Below are positions 1 through 11,778 of a stretch of 64,000 nt of DNA, one piece after another; within the stretch, counting starts at the first letter, position 1; the number at the start of each line of letters is the position of its first letter. The DNA is from Klebsormidium nitens (taxonomy: Eukaryota; Streptophyta; Klebsormidiophyceae; Klebsormidiales; Klebsormidiaceae), in contig DF237427.1 of the NCBI GenBank assembly GCA_000708835.1, positions 1 through 64,000 on the forward strand, written 5' to 3'. Position numbers and translations under genes: made by a program. Under the pieces are notes generated by a model that was given only the letters and a program-made list of their open reading frames with translations, had not been told where the DNA came from and did no database searches.

Positions 1-343
1 AAAACCTCCTCCACCTTTTCCTACGGTTGCTTCCCCCACCTCATCTTTTGCATCTTCCAACCCCGTAACAACAAGATTGGCTTCCCTCAACACCTTGTCA
101 TGTCTCTCTTGTCTGGCTTGCACCTTTTCCACCTCCGCTCTCACCACACCGCTGTAGGAGGCAACTTTCACTTGTTCCCCCCGGACAACGTGCAACTCCT
201 CATTGAACCGATTGCTTCTCCACCTCCATCAATTGCATCCGGGCTTTCAAACCCTCGTTTTCCTTCTTCAAAAGGCTTACTTCTGACTCTAACGTCTGCA
301 AACGGTCCAACACCGCTGTCATCTCATCTTTCTTCGGCCCCAT
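1..343 (-). mobile_element. LINE-type ORF1 fragment, frameshifted
   Basis: The reading starts at an ATG at 343 (MGPKKDEM...) and gives a short heptad-rich coiled coil (LDRLQTLESEVSLLKKEN), then hits a TGA at about 200. One base further on, the neighbouring frame continues smoothly to the window edge with more coiled coil and the stretch REANLVVTGLED at about 50-85. Coiled coil followed by an R..NLV(V/I).G(L/V)E motif is the usual layout of ORF1 proteins of L1-like non-LTR retrotransposons; that is family knowledge. The single-base frame break and the lack of more element sequence on the right suggest a dead copy. The rest lies outside the window. An unrelated coiled-coil gene with a short intron at the break is possible. 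Confidence 0.5.
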
Positions 344-1980
344 GCCTCTGACAGCACAACAAATGTCGATATGCAGCAGCAGCACTCAGATGGTCATTAC
401 TTTCTCAATTTCTGATGGATCGGGATGATTCTTTAACATGCGTGTTCGTCTTTGCAAGAGCTTTCCAGCCGTATCTCTAACTCAAAAAGTTATGGAGAAT
501 TGCTCCTCCTATCGCAGTTGCTGCACCTCAGACTGGTTGCTGTGCTGTCAAACTCGCGCCTCTGACGGCCCGAGTTTGAGTCCGAAAATCGGCTCACCTA
601 CGGGCCACAATCACTCAATTGCTGCGTGCCATGTACACAACGCTCATGCATGCCAAGAGCGATGAAACTTCTTCGCAGGGGCACGTCTCTGACGTCTCCG
701 AGTCTGTCTCAGGTCACACACACAGTTGTTTGCTGGCGTCAAATTGAGGTGGTGATTAGTGCCCCAACAGAATATTCCTTTTCCAGTGACCCAGCCGCCT
801 GCAGCTGGCCCTTCGCATGCAGCGGAAAAGATTCCATCCGAAGGAATGTGGGTTTAGCATATAATACCGCCCCCTTGCAGATTGCCAGATTGGGCGCTTT
901 TTGCTGGGGCCAGGTACGGCCGCAAGCTGAGCCGCGAGGAGACACGAGGGCAGGTTGGCCAGGAGACCTGTGTTATCAATGCGCTAACTGAGAGAATGGG
1001 CATGTGCTTCGTCGGGAACATGGCGCTGCATTACTCTCGTCATGGGCTGTTCGTCCAATTTTATGATCTGCCAAGACCATCCCAATCAAGGCCGGGCCTG
1101 GCAATAGAATCCCCAAGAAACTCACGTACTGAGAAAGTTTCGAGGTTCTCTGGTTGCCCTGCGAATCCGTGCAGAAGCAGTGAACAGGTGGGGAAGCTGT
1201 GTGATTTGGTGGTGAGGAGTTGGTCCTCAATCAGGGCTTCACACAGTTGGGGGCCACTTCATCAAGTAAGGAAGGTGGGGCAAATGCTGTGTGCTCCCGG
1301 GGTGTATACGGTTTTCCTTCAGCTTCAACTGCAATGCTGATGTTGCCCCCTGCAGTATAGGACGGTTCCAAGCTGCTAAAGCGCGAATTGCAGAAAGCCA
1401 CCTAGCAACTAAGTGTAATCTGGCTGCGCGAATACACACACTAAATGCTGCCAGTAAACCCATGGGAGCTAAGTGCAGCAGGTGTGCTGAGTGGTGCAAG
1501 CTCAATTGAGCTAGCTTTAACCTCGAAGAGGAGAACCATTCCAGACGTTTCACGCCTATATACTGGCTGCATGCTCGCGACTTTAGTCTTCTGGATGAAA
1601 AGGATGCGGAAAAATTGAAACAGTTCTGTGGTTAATTTCCTCAAGAAGTCTCAACAGTGTGACAGCATTGGGATGCTGCCTGATTGCCTTCGTATTTGAT
1701 GCCCAAGAATGCTAACACGCAGGTGATGGTGTACTGCTTCTCAACAACAGCATTCTCTGAATTGCTAGAACTCTACTTCAGAGAGGCGTCAACCTTAGTC
1801 AAGCTCGAATCGCAGTGTTTCAACCAGTGAATCCCACAGGTGTCAAGATTCTGACACATGCAAGACGCCTGATCTCATCTCGCTGCCTGTCCCAATAGGA
1901 CGCAAAACAGAGTGAAGTGATTCTTCGTGTACTTCTCTGATCTAGTGCCCCTTCTCTTTGTTTTCACTTCTCTGAATCAT
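344..1980. other. Intergenic, no supported gene
   Basis: Short open frames occur here on both strands, the longest about 150 codons on the plus strand at 882-1340. None shows recognisable motifs, plausible splice structure or protein-like composition. The stretch is best read as upstream sequence of the phosphatase gene. I see no repeat array. Confidence 0.5.
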
Positions 1981-1983
1981 TCA

Positions 1984-1997
1984 GGCCTAGCTAGGCC
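1984..1997. promoter_or_regulatory. 14-bp perfect palindrome upstream of the phosphatase
   Basis: GGCCTAGCTAGGCC is a perfect 14-bp palindrome about 215 bp upstream of the phosphatase start codon. It could be a dimeric factor site in the promoter or 5' leader. No known factor is assigned; only the symmetry and position are seen. Confidence 0.25.
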
Positions 1998-2041
1998 CAC
2001 ATGAATCAGACTTCAACACCTCCTCTCTTCATCCCTCTCAT

Positions 2042-2270
2042 GTCACTCCAGTTTACTCAAAACTTGACTCCCACCTGCAGCATGGCGGCATTGCCCGCGC
2101 TCTCTTCCTGCTGGCCTTCCTTTCTGCTGCCCCTTTTCCCTCGTTCATCACTTCAAGGCCCAGCTCATCTTCACTCTATTCAAACCTTCATCCGTCTCTT
2201 CGCCTCGCAGTATGGCGGCCCTCCGCGCGCTCCTCCTGCTGGCCTTCCTGGCTGCTGCTCAGTGCCAGAC
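2042..2270 (+). repeat. Tandem duplication of the phosphatase start region
   Basis: The stretch around the phosphatase start (ATG at 2212) has a diverged copy exactly 130 bp upstream (ATG at 2082). Both read ...CAG-N-ATGGCGGC, then a leucine-rich signal-peptide sequence containing CTGCTGGCCTTCCT. Both are preceded by a TCACTC..TT.CTCAAA block. The upstream copy is out of frame with the gene (130 is not a multiple of 3) and would run into a stop at 2303 as an overlapping upstream reading frame. In both copies the base before the ATG follows a CAG that resembles a 3' splice site, so the unit may span the end of a 5'-UTR intron. Confidence 0.65.
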
Positions 2271-5200
2271 CAGCAGCAACCCCATCAACTCCACCAGTGG
2301 TGACCCCGTAACCCCCGCCCCTGGCCCCCTCAACAACGGCACTGCCGCTCCGCTTCCTGGACAGCCCGCTACTGCCGCCCCCACTGCTCCTGCAATGAAC
2401 ATCACGCTGTACCCCGCAAACACCAGCTTTTACACTGCAGGCGTGAGTGTCCCTGGGTCAAGAAAGGGGTACTTTTTTTGGGGGACAACTAATTGTATGA
2501 ATTCCGGAATGATTTGAATTACCGTCTGGCAATGCCGCTCGCTTTTCTACAGTATGTAATCTTTTTACTCTGCAATCTCGGGCCTACTTTATATGCACAG
2601 CTTCCGCCGTCCTGCGATGTAAGCGAAGTGTTCGCTTGGTGTTCACGAGTCTTATCTTTCCATATAATCGGTTCGGGAGGGCAATCATCTTAGCTTCAAG
2701 ACCTGCAAATCTATCCAACAATTGCCCTGGAAGTAGTGGTTTATAGCAAAGGAGGGGTGTGCATATCTGCTTTGCTCGCAATCTCAGGTGCATGCAACCT
2801 GTACGTGTGCGGTCTTGCCATTTGATCATGGACTGGCATCTTGACTTGTCAAGCAGAATGTGTCTTTTACAACGATAGATGACTTGAGAGTTGCACATTG
2901 CTTGAATTATCAGTTCAATGACTTTAGATCCGCATCCAATGTCTTGAAATGATATGCATCTGGAGTGCTGACTTGAGGGGACTTGGACACATTGTTAAGA
3001 AATCTCGAGATTAGCAAGGGTGTCACAACCAAAATCTGCTCTGATGAAGCGTTGGTAAAATCCGTCAAGTGTCAGGCATGCATGTGTCAAAGTAAGCTTG
3101 CTCATGTGATCAGCTTTGTCAGTTCTTGTCTTTTGCATGACCCTTTCTTTTAATCGTAAAGCTGATCACAAAGTTGCTCTTTTGCTTGCTGTACATTCTC
3201 AACTACCTTCGAGTTTCGTTGACCAGAAGCGCTTCTGTTCCCATTCGGCCTGGACCCTGAAATTATTAATCTCTTCGAATCCAGGTGCCACAGCAGAAGC
3301 TGTTCTCAACCCTGGGCCTCACCTCAGGTTCCCTGGATGTGCCCCTGACTGACCCGCGCTTCGCTCCCGGGAATGACACCAACGCTCCCGAGCAGATCCA
3401 TCTCAACTACGGGTCCCCGACCAGTGTCGTGGTGTCTTGGGTGACTGGTAATTTTGCAGGCCCGCTTGTAATCATTGCAGTTCACAAGGTTGTGCATCAG
3501 GGCTTGGAAAATGGTGCGAATGCGGTGTCCCATCTTCCCCTCCAAGAACGCGACTTTCGCTTTCTGTATCAGTGTACTTACAGAGCACCTCTGAGTTGGT
3601 TGAGGATATACGAGGTTTCTTGGATGACGTTATAAGAGGTTTCTTATGTTGAAGGCACACCTTCTAGCCGAGAACATTGCATTCTCATGCAAGTCTGTGG
3701 AACCTCACGAGACTACACTGTCTGACCCACGAGCTGACGTCACAACGTTCACATCCCAGGTACTCCGGGCTACAACCAGTCTGCGTTGCCGGCCCCCAAC
3801 ACGGCCGTCCCCTCGACCGTCACCTACGGCACGTCTGCAACCAGCCTGACCCTCAACGCGCCGGGAACCACCACGTACTACAGCCAGATCTACACCGCAC
3901 CCGGAGCGTTCAACTACACCTCGGCCGTGATCCACCACGTCAACATCACAGGTACGTCGTTGAGACGCGTTTTATAATGAAGCGTGTCGGGTGGAAGGAT
4001 TGCGGATGGGTCGAACTTCCGCAATTGACCGTTTTCGCTTTTCTCTTGCCTGCAATGAAGTTGTCCCTTGCAATTGGGTTGTGCCGTTTGATTGCGAGAT
4101 GGTGATACAGAGATTACTTTAGCTCTCTGGCGGCCAAGGACGACATATTCGAACAAACAACGCACTGTTTGACTTGTTTCATAGCATGTGAGCTTCCAGT
4201 GGTCCCTGTACCAGATTCCGCTGCTTCGCTTTCAGAGTTCCGAGTTTTGGTGCATCATGCAGACTTGTTTTGAGCGTAATTGAAATCTTTTCATCCTCGA
4301 ATATTCTTGCCCCCGTTTGACACAAAAGACCTTCCTTTGCCACGAGACGTCCAGCGATTGCGAGCGTCTGATCCTGCGTTTCTCGTGCAGGCCTGACCCC
4401 CAACACGACCTACTTCTACCGCGTGCTGGGCAACACCAACGTCCCCAGCGCGCTCTTCAACTTCACCACCCTGCAGGCGGTCGGGTCCACCTTCTCGCCC
4501 TACCGCATCGGGTGAGCGCAGCCTTTCCGACTTACCGTTCACATGTGCTTCGAAAGTTGGGGACAGCGGAGCCGAGCACCTGTGTAGTGCCGTTATTGGA
4601 GTAATGAGGTGCAAACGGTGCGGTTGAGCCAGACCTCTCTAGTGTAGAGCGTCTTTCCAGTTTGGCATCTCGATTGAAGTTTCCGAGCAGTCTCGAATCA
4701 CCTCACATTTCCGCTGTGACGAGATACGTTTTCCAACTTCTTCTTTGACCCGACAGCCAGTGCTTCTCGAGTGTTCCATCAACCGCATCCGGCTGCTTGT
4801 CAACTGCTTGAAACGAACCGCCCACCTGATTTCTCAAATCAGGATTCGACTGAAGAAAGCAAGCTAAAGAATGACGAAAGAAGGTCACGATACATACTCA
4901 ACCGTACAAGTGTGAGTCTCACCGAACGCGAAGAACCTTGAAAGTCAGGGTGGTAATCCTGCACCGCTGCCTCTTGTTGCAGCCTGGTGGCCGATCTTGG
5001 CAGCACGTACAACAGCACGACGACGCTGGACCACCTGATCGGCAGCCAGCCCAACCTAGTTGTCTTCGTGGGCGACTTCATCTACGCCGACAACTTTTGC
5101 TCCAACGGCTCCCAGAACACCGCGCCCATCACCGGCTGCACCAACCAGACGTACCAGCCCAAGTGGGACGGACTCTTCCGCTGGTCGCAGGTTAGCCGGC

Positions 5201-8200
5201 CGAGTGCCCATGTTTATTTGCATACCCAATCGCGCGGGTTGGTAGCTTCTTGACGGCCTTTTAGGTAGCCTCTGATGTTGTAGCTTAGGGCAGCAGTCTA
5301 AATGTGAAAAGGGTTAGAGCGGCTTTGTTTTGCGGTTCCCGGACCGGCTCGTTGCCTAGATATCTGGCCGGCTCCATTGCCCAAAAACAGCTACCCCTTA
5401 CTTTGTTGAGGAGCTTTGAGGAGCAGTCGTCGGCTCCAAGACGGTGGATGACTGTTTCTTTCCAATGGAATATATGACTGGTTGAACTAGAATGGAGCAG
5501 CTATTCCGTCAAACCAGCGACTGACGAAGCATTGAGTTATTTCGTCAAACCCCGTTCCTGATACTTCCGATATGACCGATCAGCTTCGCCAATCGACTAA
5601 GAGGTTACCCTAAGAAGTTTCATTTATCTTTATGTCACCACCTGTGGCCCCCACGAGCCGTTCCGCTTCCGCGGTTACCATCCTGTTCCCGACATTGTGA
5701 CATTGGCTGTTCTTTCGTCTTGCAGCCTCTGTTCAGCCACGTGCCGTTCCTGGGTGTGATCGGCAACCACGAGATCGAGTCCCAGAAGCCGCCCAACGCG
5801 ACCGACTTCCTGCTCTTCCAAAGCTATCTCGCCCGGACACGCTTCCCCACCACCACCTCCGGCACCCAGGTAGGGACCAAAAAGTTTTCTTCCCCCTGGA
5901 CGCGGATTCGCGATGGATTCGGTCAGTGACAGCTCGTTCAAACGGTAATGTGCCTTAGTGCTCTGCCTTCAAATGTGAAGGTCCCGTCCAGCTTTTTCCC
6001 TTTGCTTGCGTGTTCTCGCGGTCTCGTGCCAGCGGTAAGAGGAGTAGGAGTTCCTGTTTCTCGAGCCCAAACTCCGATTGAAAAGAGAGAAGCTACTAGA
6101 GGCGTGCAATCTTATGCGCAGTGGTGTTTTGAAAGTAGTTCCGGACCCATTTCCCTTTGAGATGCTCTCAAATCAGGGCAGTCGGGTTTTGCTGCTTTGT
6201 CAAACTTGCTGATCGATTTAGCCAAAGCGATTGATTGGTTGCTCAAGAAACTCTGCGCTACAAGTTTGTCAAAGGTATTGTTTTTGCATTTGACTTGCTG
6301 ACCTTCCCTCCTCGTCCATCCGCCATCGATCCTTTTCGTCGAAAGAAAGCCGAAGTCTTGAGCACTTGAAATAGATAAGCAAGTACTAAACGGTGAAATA
6401 CTACGGCCTGATCTGACGGTTGGGCTCCTTTCCGTCGTTCCTCCAGCTGTACTACAGCACGGACGCGCCGGGCGCGCACCTGATCTTCCTGAACCCGTAC
6501 ACGGACTACAACACCACCAGCGCGCAGATGGCGTGGCTCATGAACGACCTCAACACCTTCAACCGCACCAAGTGAGCTTTACGTCAAAAAGTTCCGCGAT
6601 TGTCGGACCACACGCGCTTTTTGTCAATGGTTGCAGAGTCAACTTGCTCAAGATCAAGGGACCCCGCTCTGGTGGATCTAGTTCCTTTAGGATTGCCGAG
6701 ATGCTGACGAACGAGATTACAAAGTCAGCTTGCGGCTTCTCCTGGACGATTTGTTGCTGGCCGGGGGCCCGTTGTTAAAGCTGCTATCAATGAGGACCAC
6801 GGTAGGATGGTTACATGTCGCGCCTCTCGCATATCATAGTATCAGGCAATAGTGTATGTTCCTCACAAGGTGCACGGAACGTCCCTCAATTTCTTCAGGG
6901 CTTTACTTCTTCTGTCTACTCGGTTTGCTACTCAGAAAATCAGCTACGATGAGTCGGCGCGCAATGCCAAACTTCAACCAGAAGTCCGTTCAAAAGCTAA
7001 GGGCCTCACTGCTCTTGATTGTCATTTCCCTGCAGGACGCCGTGGCTGATTGCCTTCTTCCACCCGCCCACCTACAACACGTACGTCAGCCACTTCAAGG
7101 AGGTCGAGTGCTTCCGCCTCGCGGTGGAGCCCACTCTGTACGCGTATGGCGTGGACCTCGTCTACCACGGCCACGTGCACGCCTACGAGGTGCGCGCCAA
7201 AGGCCGTCTTAGTTCGTTCATTTTCTCCCTATTTCTACATACGAAGCGACATTGCGTTGGTCGATTGATCAAACTTTTATATACGAAGCGACGTTGCCTT
7301 GGTCGATTCAATTTCTCCCTGATTCTCACAAACGAAGCGACGTTGCGTTGGTTGCGACTTGAGTGAACCGCGTGCCCAAGTCTTTAATATGCAGACTTCG
7401 ACAAGTCCCGCAGGTTGACGCGCATTTTTGAATGTTGCTGGACTTGCCTTTGCATCGCTCCTGCAGCTTTTTTGCAGTCCTGGTCATTCCCTCAGAACTC
7501 TACAGCGCATTATCTGGGGTATTTAAGCGGACAGGAGGCACGTGGTGCTGCAGGACCCTGTTTCTACGCTGAGTGTCATGCGCGTGCCTGAGGACTGAAA
7601 AGCTTCATTCTGAATGTAACTTTCTGATTCTCGTCCCGTCCTCTCCCTCCGCAGCGCACGAACCGCGTGTACAACTACACAGTGAACGCGTGCGCCCCCG
7701 CTTACACCACCATCGGCGATGGAGGCAACATCGAACAGGTCGCCGCCAACTTCACCGACCCGCCGTGTAAGTCAAGACCCTCCCGAAGCAAACTCGTTCC
7801 TTACTTTCTTCGCTTGGTGTGACGCACGGCGTACCGCAACGAGGCTGTGAGTTCTGCTTCCGTTCCTAATTTGTAAGCTGCACTGGCGTATCTATCTGGA
7901 TAGTTCGACTTTTCGCCAGCAGGGCCACGATTTGCTGTGCGCGACCCTTGGTCGGCAGTCGTGTGAGTTGAACAGCTTCGCAAGCTGCAAACTGTTTTCG
8001 GCTCTGGTTCGCGCGGCTGAAGCTGATATTATGCAAAAATCCGCGAAGGCTCCCCGCGCCGAAGGTTCCGAAATATTATGTACGTGGAATCTGAAAACAT
8101 CGGAGTGGACTGTGCTAACCCGGGAACCTGTTGTTGCTGCTGCAGCCCAATGCCCGTTGAACACCGGCGCTTTGGTGCGTTCTGGTTTCATTGGCAACTG

Positions 8201-9417
8201 CATGACCTACCAGGCAACAGACAATGGCAGCTACTGCCCGCTTTCTCAGGTGAACGACCACCCCGTCACATTTCTCTCGTTACGGACAATAGTCTACACG
8301 GAGCAGCGGTATCCTTTGTCGAATCCAAGTGTCGAGTTGGCGAGTTTGCGGCATGGCGATTGGCACTTTTTTGCATTTCGCTAAGCCGTTGTAGAAGCAA
8401 ACATACATGGTAACACGGAAGGAGCAAGTAACCTGCCTTCGCACCTTGTTCAAACTTTGAATCTGGTTTTCACAAAAGCGCAAATTGCGGCTCCGTTGTC
8501 CTTGCTGTCTCTACGACCCATCCTGCCATTAGAATGGAAACGAGAATTTTCATAAATTTTCAACCACGGACTCACATATATTTGCCTATTCATTACCTGA
8601 AATGTCAATCTTGATCGCAGTAGTTTATGTCCTAGACCGCGCTTCAGAATCGTATGAAACCAACCAGCCCGCATGCAGTTGTCCTACGCACCCGTCTGCT
8701 TTCTTCTCTTACGCCACTCAACCGATGCAAACAACTTTCCCATGATGTTGATCTAATCTTCTTGTCATTTTCACTCGTTGTGCAGCCGTCGTGGTCTGCG
8801 TACCGCGAGCCCAGCTTCGGCCACGGCACGCTCGACATCATCAACGCCACCACCGCCGTCTGGAACTGGCACAGGAATCAGGTGCGGCCCGCAGCATCTC
8901 GGAAACGTCCGACTGTTTGTTCGTTTGGATACCGAGCAGGCCCTCGTCGAGCAGAATTGGTATGGTGCTTGTTTTGGCTGAATGGTACTTCGTTGGAACT
9001 CTGGCTATAGAAACTTCTGTCGCGCTGACGCTCTAACAAGCAAGCCGTGGGCCGTTTTCTTTGCGGGAGAGAGTTGATTGGCAAAGCTGTACCCTCGCTG
9101 AATAAAGTTTCATACCTGTGCCTACACCAATGAGCATACGTGGAAGTGCACGGTGTTCCTTCTTGTTGTTGGCTTCGAACTGGCCTTCGTTGAGTGTCAA
9201 GGCATCAGTTTAGTAACGACTGGGTGGTTGTGTGCAGGACGGTATTGCCGTTGCTGCTGACACGGTGACTTACACCCGGCCTGTCGGAACTCAGTGCTCC
9301 AATCACCTTCAGTATGTCAACGGAACGGAGAGTGCCGGAAAGTCGATTGTCTCCTCGCGCAAGCTGCTTTGGGCAAAAGCTGAAGCAAGCATCAAAAAAT
9401 GCTTCGGCGTCGCTTAG
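2212..9417 (+). CDS. Purple acid phosphatase, PAP15/PAP23-like, 12 exons
   Basis: Secreted binuclear metallophosphatase; relatives in this plant clade hydrolyse phosphate esters and some act on phytate. Exons: 2212-2442, 3285-3447, 3760-3951, 4391-4511, 4983-5190, 5726-5869, 6447-6571, 7036-7189, 7655-7766, 8146-8249, 8786-8881, 9238-9417; 1830 nt, 609 aa. Residues 1-19 are a signal peptide ([19 protein letters not shown]), followed by a Pro/Thr/Ala linker. The N-terminal domain begins near PEQIHLNYG. All seven metal ligands are visible: D240 (ADLG), D267 and Y270 (GDFIYAD), N319 (GNHE), H404 (AFFH), H441 and H443 (GHVH). H414 matches the conserved histidine after motif IV. The first motif reads ADLG rather than GDLG, and motif IV has Ala in place of the usual Val. 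A Cys-bearing insert (about 483-518) precedes [10 protein letters not shown], as in this clade. Many NxS/T sites suggest glycosylation. The start is the second of two duplicated ATG regions, chosen because only it is in frame. Confidence 0.93.
7220..7358 (+). repeat. Three-unit minisatellite in phosphatase intron 8
   Basis: The motif ACGAAGCGACRTTGCSTTGGT recurs starting at 7241, 7283 and 7332 (steps of 42 and 49 bp), with TTTCTCCCT(A/G)(T/A)TTCT blocks between. It lies wholly in the intron between exons 8 and 9 and keeps no reading frame. Confidence 0.7.
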
Positions 9418-11778
9418 ATGAAAATGCATGCATTTGGTGTAATGCTCTGGAACTTAAAACCACTTCGGCATCAAATGCCGGAGGAAAGTTTTGTCCAATC
9501 ATTATTATTGTCAGGCAGTTGAATTCGGTAAGCTCAGTGCCTTTGCACTGTTTGGCAAGCCCCGGCCCCAGGATAGAGCTCAGGCACTCTAGTATGTATG
9601 TATTCACTATCGCGCTTATTCGTTTTTCATTGATTATTCGTAATTCCAGAAGTTCCTCTTCCTCTTTGAATCCACTAGCTGCTCATGCGTTGGAATTCTC
9701 GTCGTGTATGGATTGTAGTTATCAACCAGAATTGAGCTAGGGAGTGGAATTTGACATGATTGGCTATTTCGAAATGAAGTCATTTGCATGCACAGTTCTA
9801 ACTGGACAGCCGAAGGGTTATTGCATAACGGATTGAACAGTGCATAATCGATCAAACACGAATCTACTTTCCGATTCTTTTAACTATCAAATTACTATTG
9901 AATACTTTAATCCGTATGTCATGTGAGCTTAGCGCTTGGAGAGGTTGTTTGATCAACACGCAAAGCTAGGAGTCACACGAATGTTTTAGGGTCATGCAAC
10001 TCAGGCCGAAAGTTTCAATTTGAAGCGTGGCTGAATTGAACAAATGATCAAATAAGGATATGATGCGTCAATAGAGTGATTCAAGGAGCCTTGGTCGCTT
10101 CGATCGGGTACGTTCAAGAGTAGTGGTTGTCAAACAGTACGGTAGTGCGGGTTCAACGTCACCCGGTTGCATCATGGGGGTCGCATTATGCCATGTACCG
10201 GTCGTACGTTTGATCCGACGAATTATTATGGTAATGTTAATTGAATATTACACAAATTTGATGCAATCGAGATCATGATAAAAAGATCGAGACAGTCATA
10301 GATGATGCATGCCATGATCGATCGTTCAATCAATTCAAATACATGCGCTTCGATCGAATGATCATGTGTGGCACATACACTAAAAGCTCGGCAAGTTTAG
10401 CTACCTTTTGACCGTCAGCCTGTTGACTGCAAGTGAGTCCATTGACCCTCGGACTAGGCTAAGTGAGCTTGCTAAATGTTGGAACGTACATGTAATTAGA
10501 TTGGCATGCACCTCATTGGCATCATTTGCATGCCAGTGAATTTGCTAGCTAGCTTTTACTCCAAAACCCTAAAATCCTAAAAAGTGGTCTGATCAATAAT
10601 ATACGTAAATCATATTGTATGAATGATTTGAGGACTCGGAACCATGGTTGCGCAATATTACATACCTACACGCACTATTGCACTCTGTATCTGGACAATG
10701 ATACATAGTCGGCGCTACGTACAATATATCACCGCACAATTGCCGTAGTCAGAAACGCCACAAGACACAAGACAGTAAGGCGCATATTTTGGGGAAGTTT
10801 CTGGGGATTCTCGAGATCGTGGCGGATCTGGATCGTCCATCGGATTCTGGGGAACTTTCAAAAAAATGCGTCTTACTGTCTTACTGTCTTAACTGACATA
10901 TTCAGTAGAACGGTGCTTGGCTCCTCGTCGGCCCTTATGGTTTGCTCGTCGGGACCTACTTTGCCATGATGCCTTATTTGATGAATTCATGTTCACGTTT
11001 GAACGGCCTGTTCGACGAGATGGCTGCAGGCTGCGTTGATTAGGGCCAAGAATCTATGATGCTTCCCTACTAGGAAAGAGCGATGAATTGTATACATCCA
11101 CGTTTCCAACACACAAAAATCCGATCTACGTGCTGGAGAAAGTAGTGACATGAGCGGCATGCAGAGTGCCTGGCATAGCGCCCAGATGTGACATGCGTCA
11201 TGCTCCAAGCACGGATGACCAAAGACGCGATATTCTCGAGAGATGAAATGACTGCAAACATGATAGACGTTACCCTTTGAGCAGAAATGATGGCAAACGT
11301 GATGGCAAACATGACATTCGTCTGTTTATGATCATACATGGCTGCAAACGTCATTATGGAGAAGACATCCAGCGAAACTGACTACAAAACTGGCCGCAAA
11401 AAACCCTAAAACCCTAGAGCATCCATCGACTCTACCCGAACCACATGTCTGAGCGTGTATCCAACCAGTGCAGCAAGACTGGCAACAAAAAAACTTCAAA
11501 CAACACAGCTTATGGCAAACATTGTTGGTATGTTTGCTTTTATTTGAGGGCAACGCCTGAATGTAACATGTCTCTTGTTATTGCACTTGCACATGACATG
11601 TAGCATACATATGTGAAAAAGGGCACAGATGGAATTCTTTTGCGGCTACAGGTTTCACCTCTCTTCTACCGTAGCTCTTAAACCCTAATCACCAAGATGG
11701 GAATCTACCGCCTTCACCTAAAGGTACGGACGCCCGGGAATTCTACTACGGTGTATATGCCTTTGAGGACATTTGAAG
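9418..11778. other. AT-rich intergenic stretch
   Basis: No gene is supported. The stretch has several short palindromes, for example an 8-bp inverted repeat GGCATGCA/TGCATGCC at about 10502-10534, and dense GATC/CATG-rich sequence at 10300-10380. Telobox-like AAACCCTAAAACCCTA occurs at about 11402-11417 and again near 11683. A 75-codon plus-strand frame at 11697-11924 overlaps the end of the opposite gene and looks like chance. The fold-back element at 10769 is listed separately. Confidence 0.5.
10769..10890. mobile_element. Small fold-back or MITE-like element
   Basis: AAGACAGTAAGGCGCAT at 10769-10785 is the reverse complement of ATGCGTCTTACTGTCTT at 10866-10882 with one mismatch in 17. The right end repeats TTACTGTCTT once more (10881-10890). 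The interior holds direct GGGGAAGTTT/GGGGAACTTT blocks. At about 120 bp with no coding capacity this fits a miniature inverted-repeat element. No clear target-site duplication was found, so the ends are approximate. Confidence 0.45.

Noticed and set aside
770-777. GAATATTC, matching the P1BS phosphate-starvation motif, upstream of the phosphatase
   Set aside because: It lies 1.4 kb from the start, and a motif of this degeneracy is expected about once per 4 kb.
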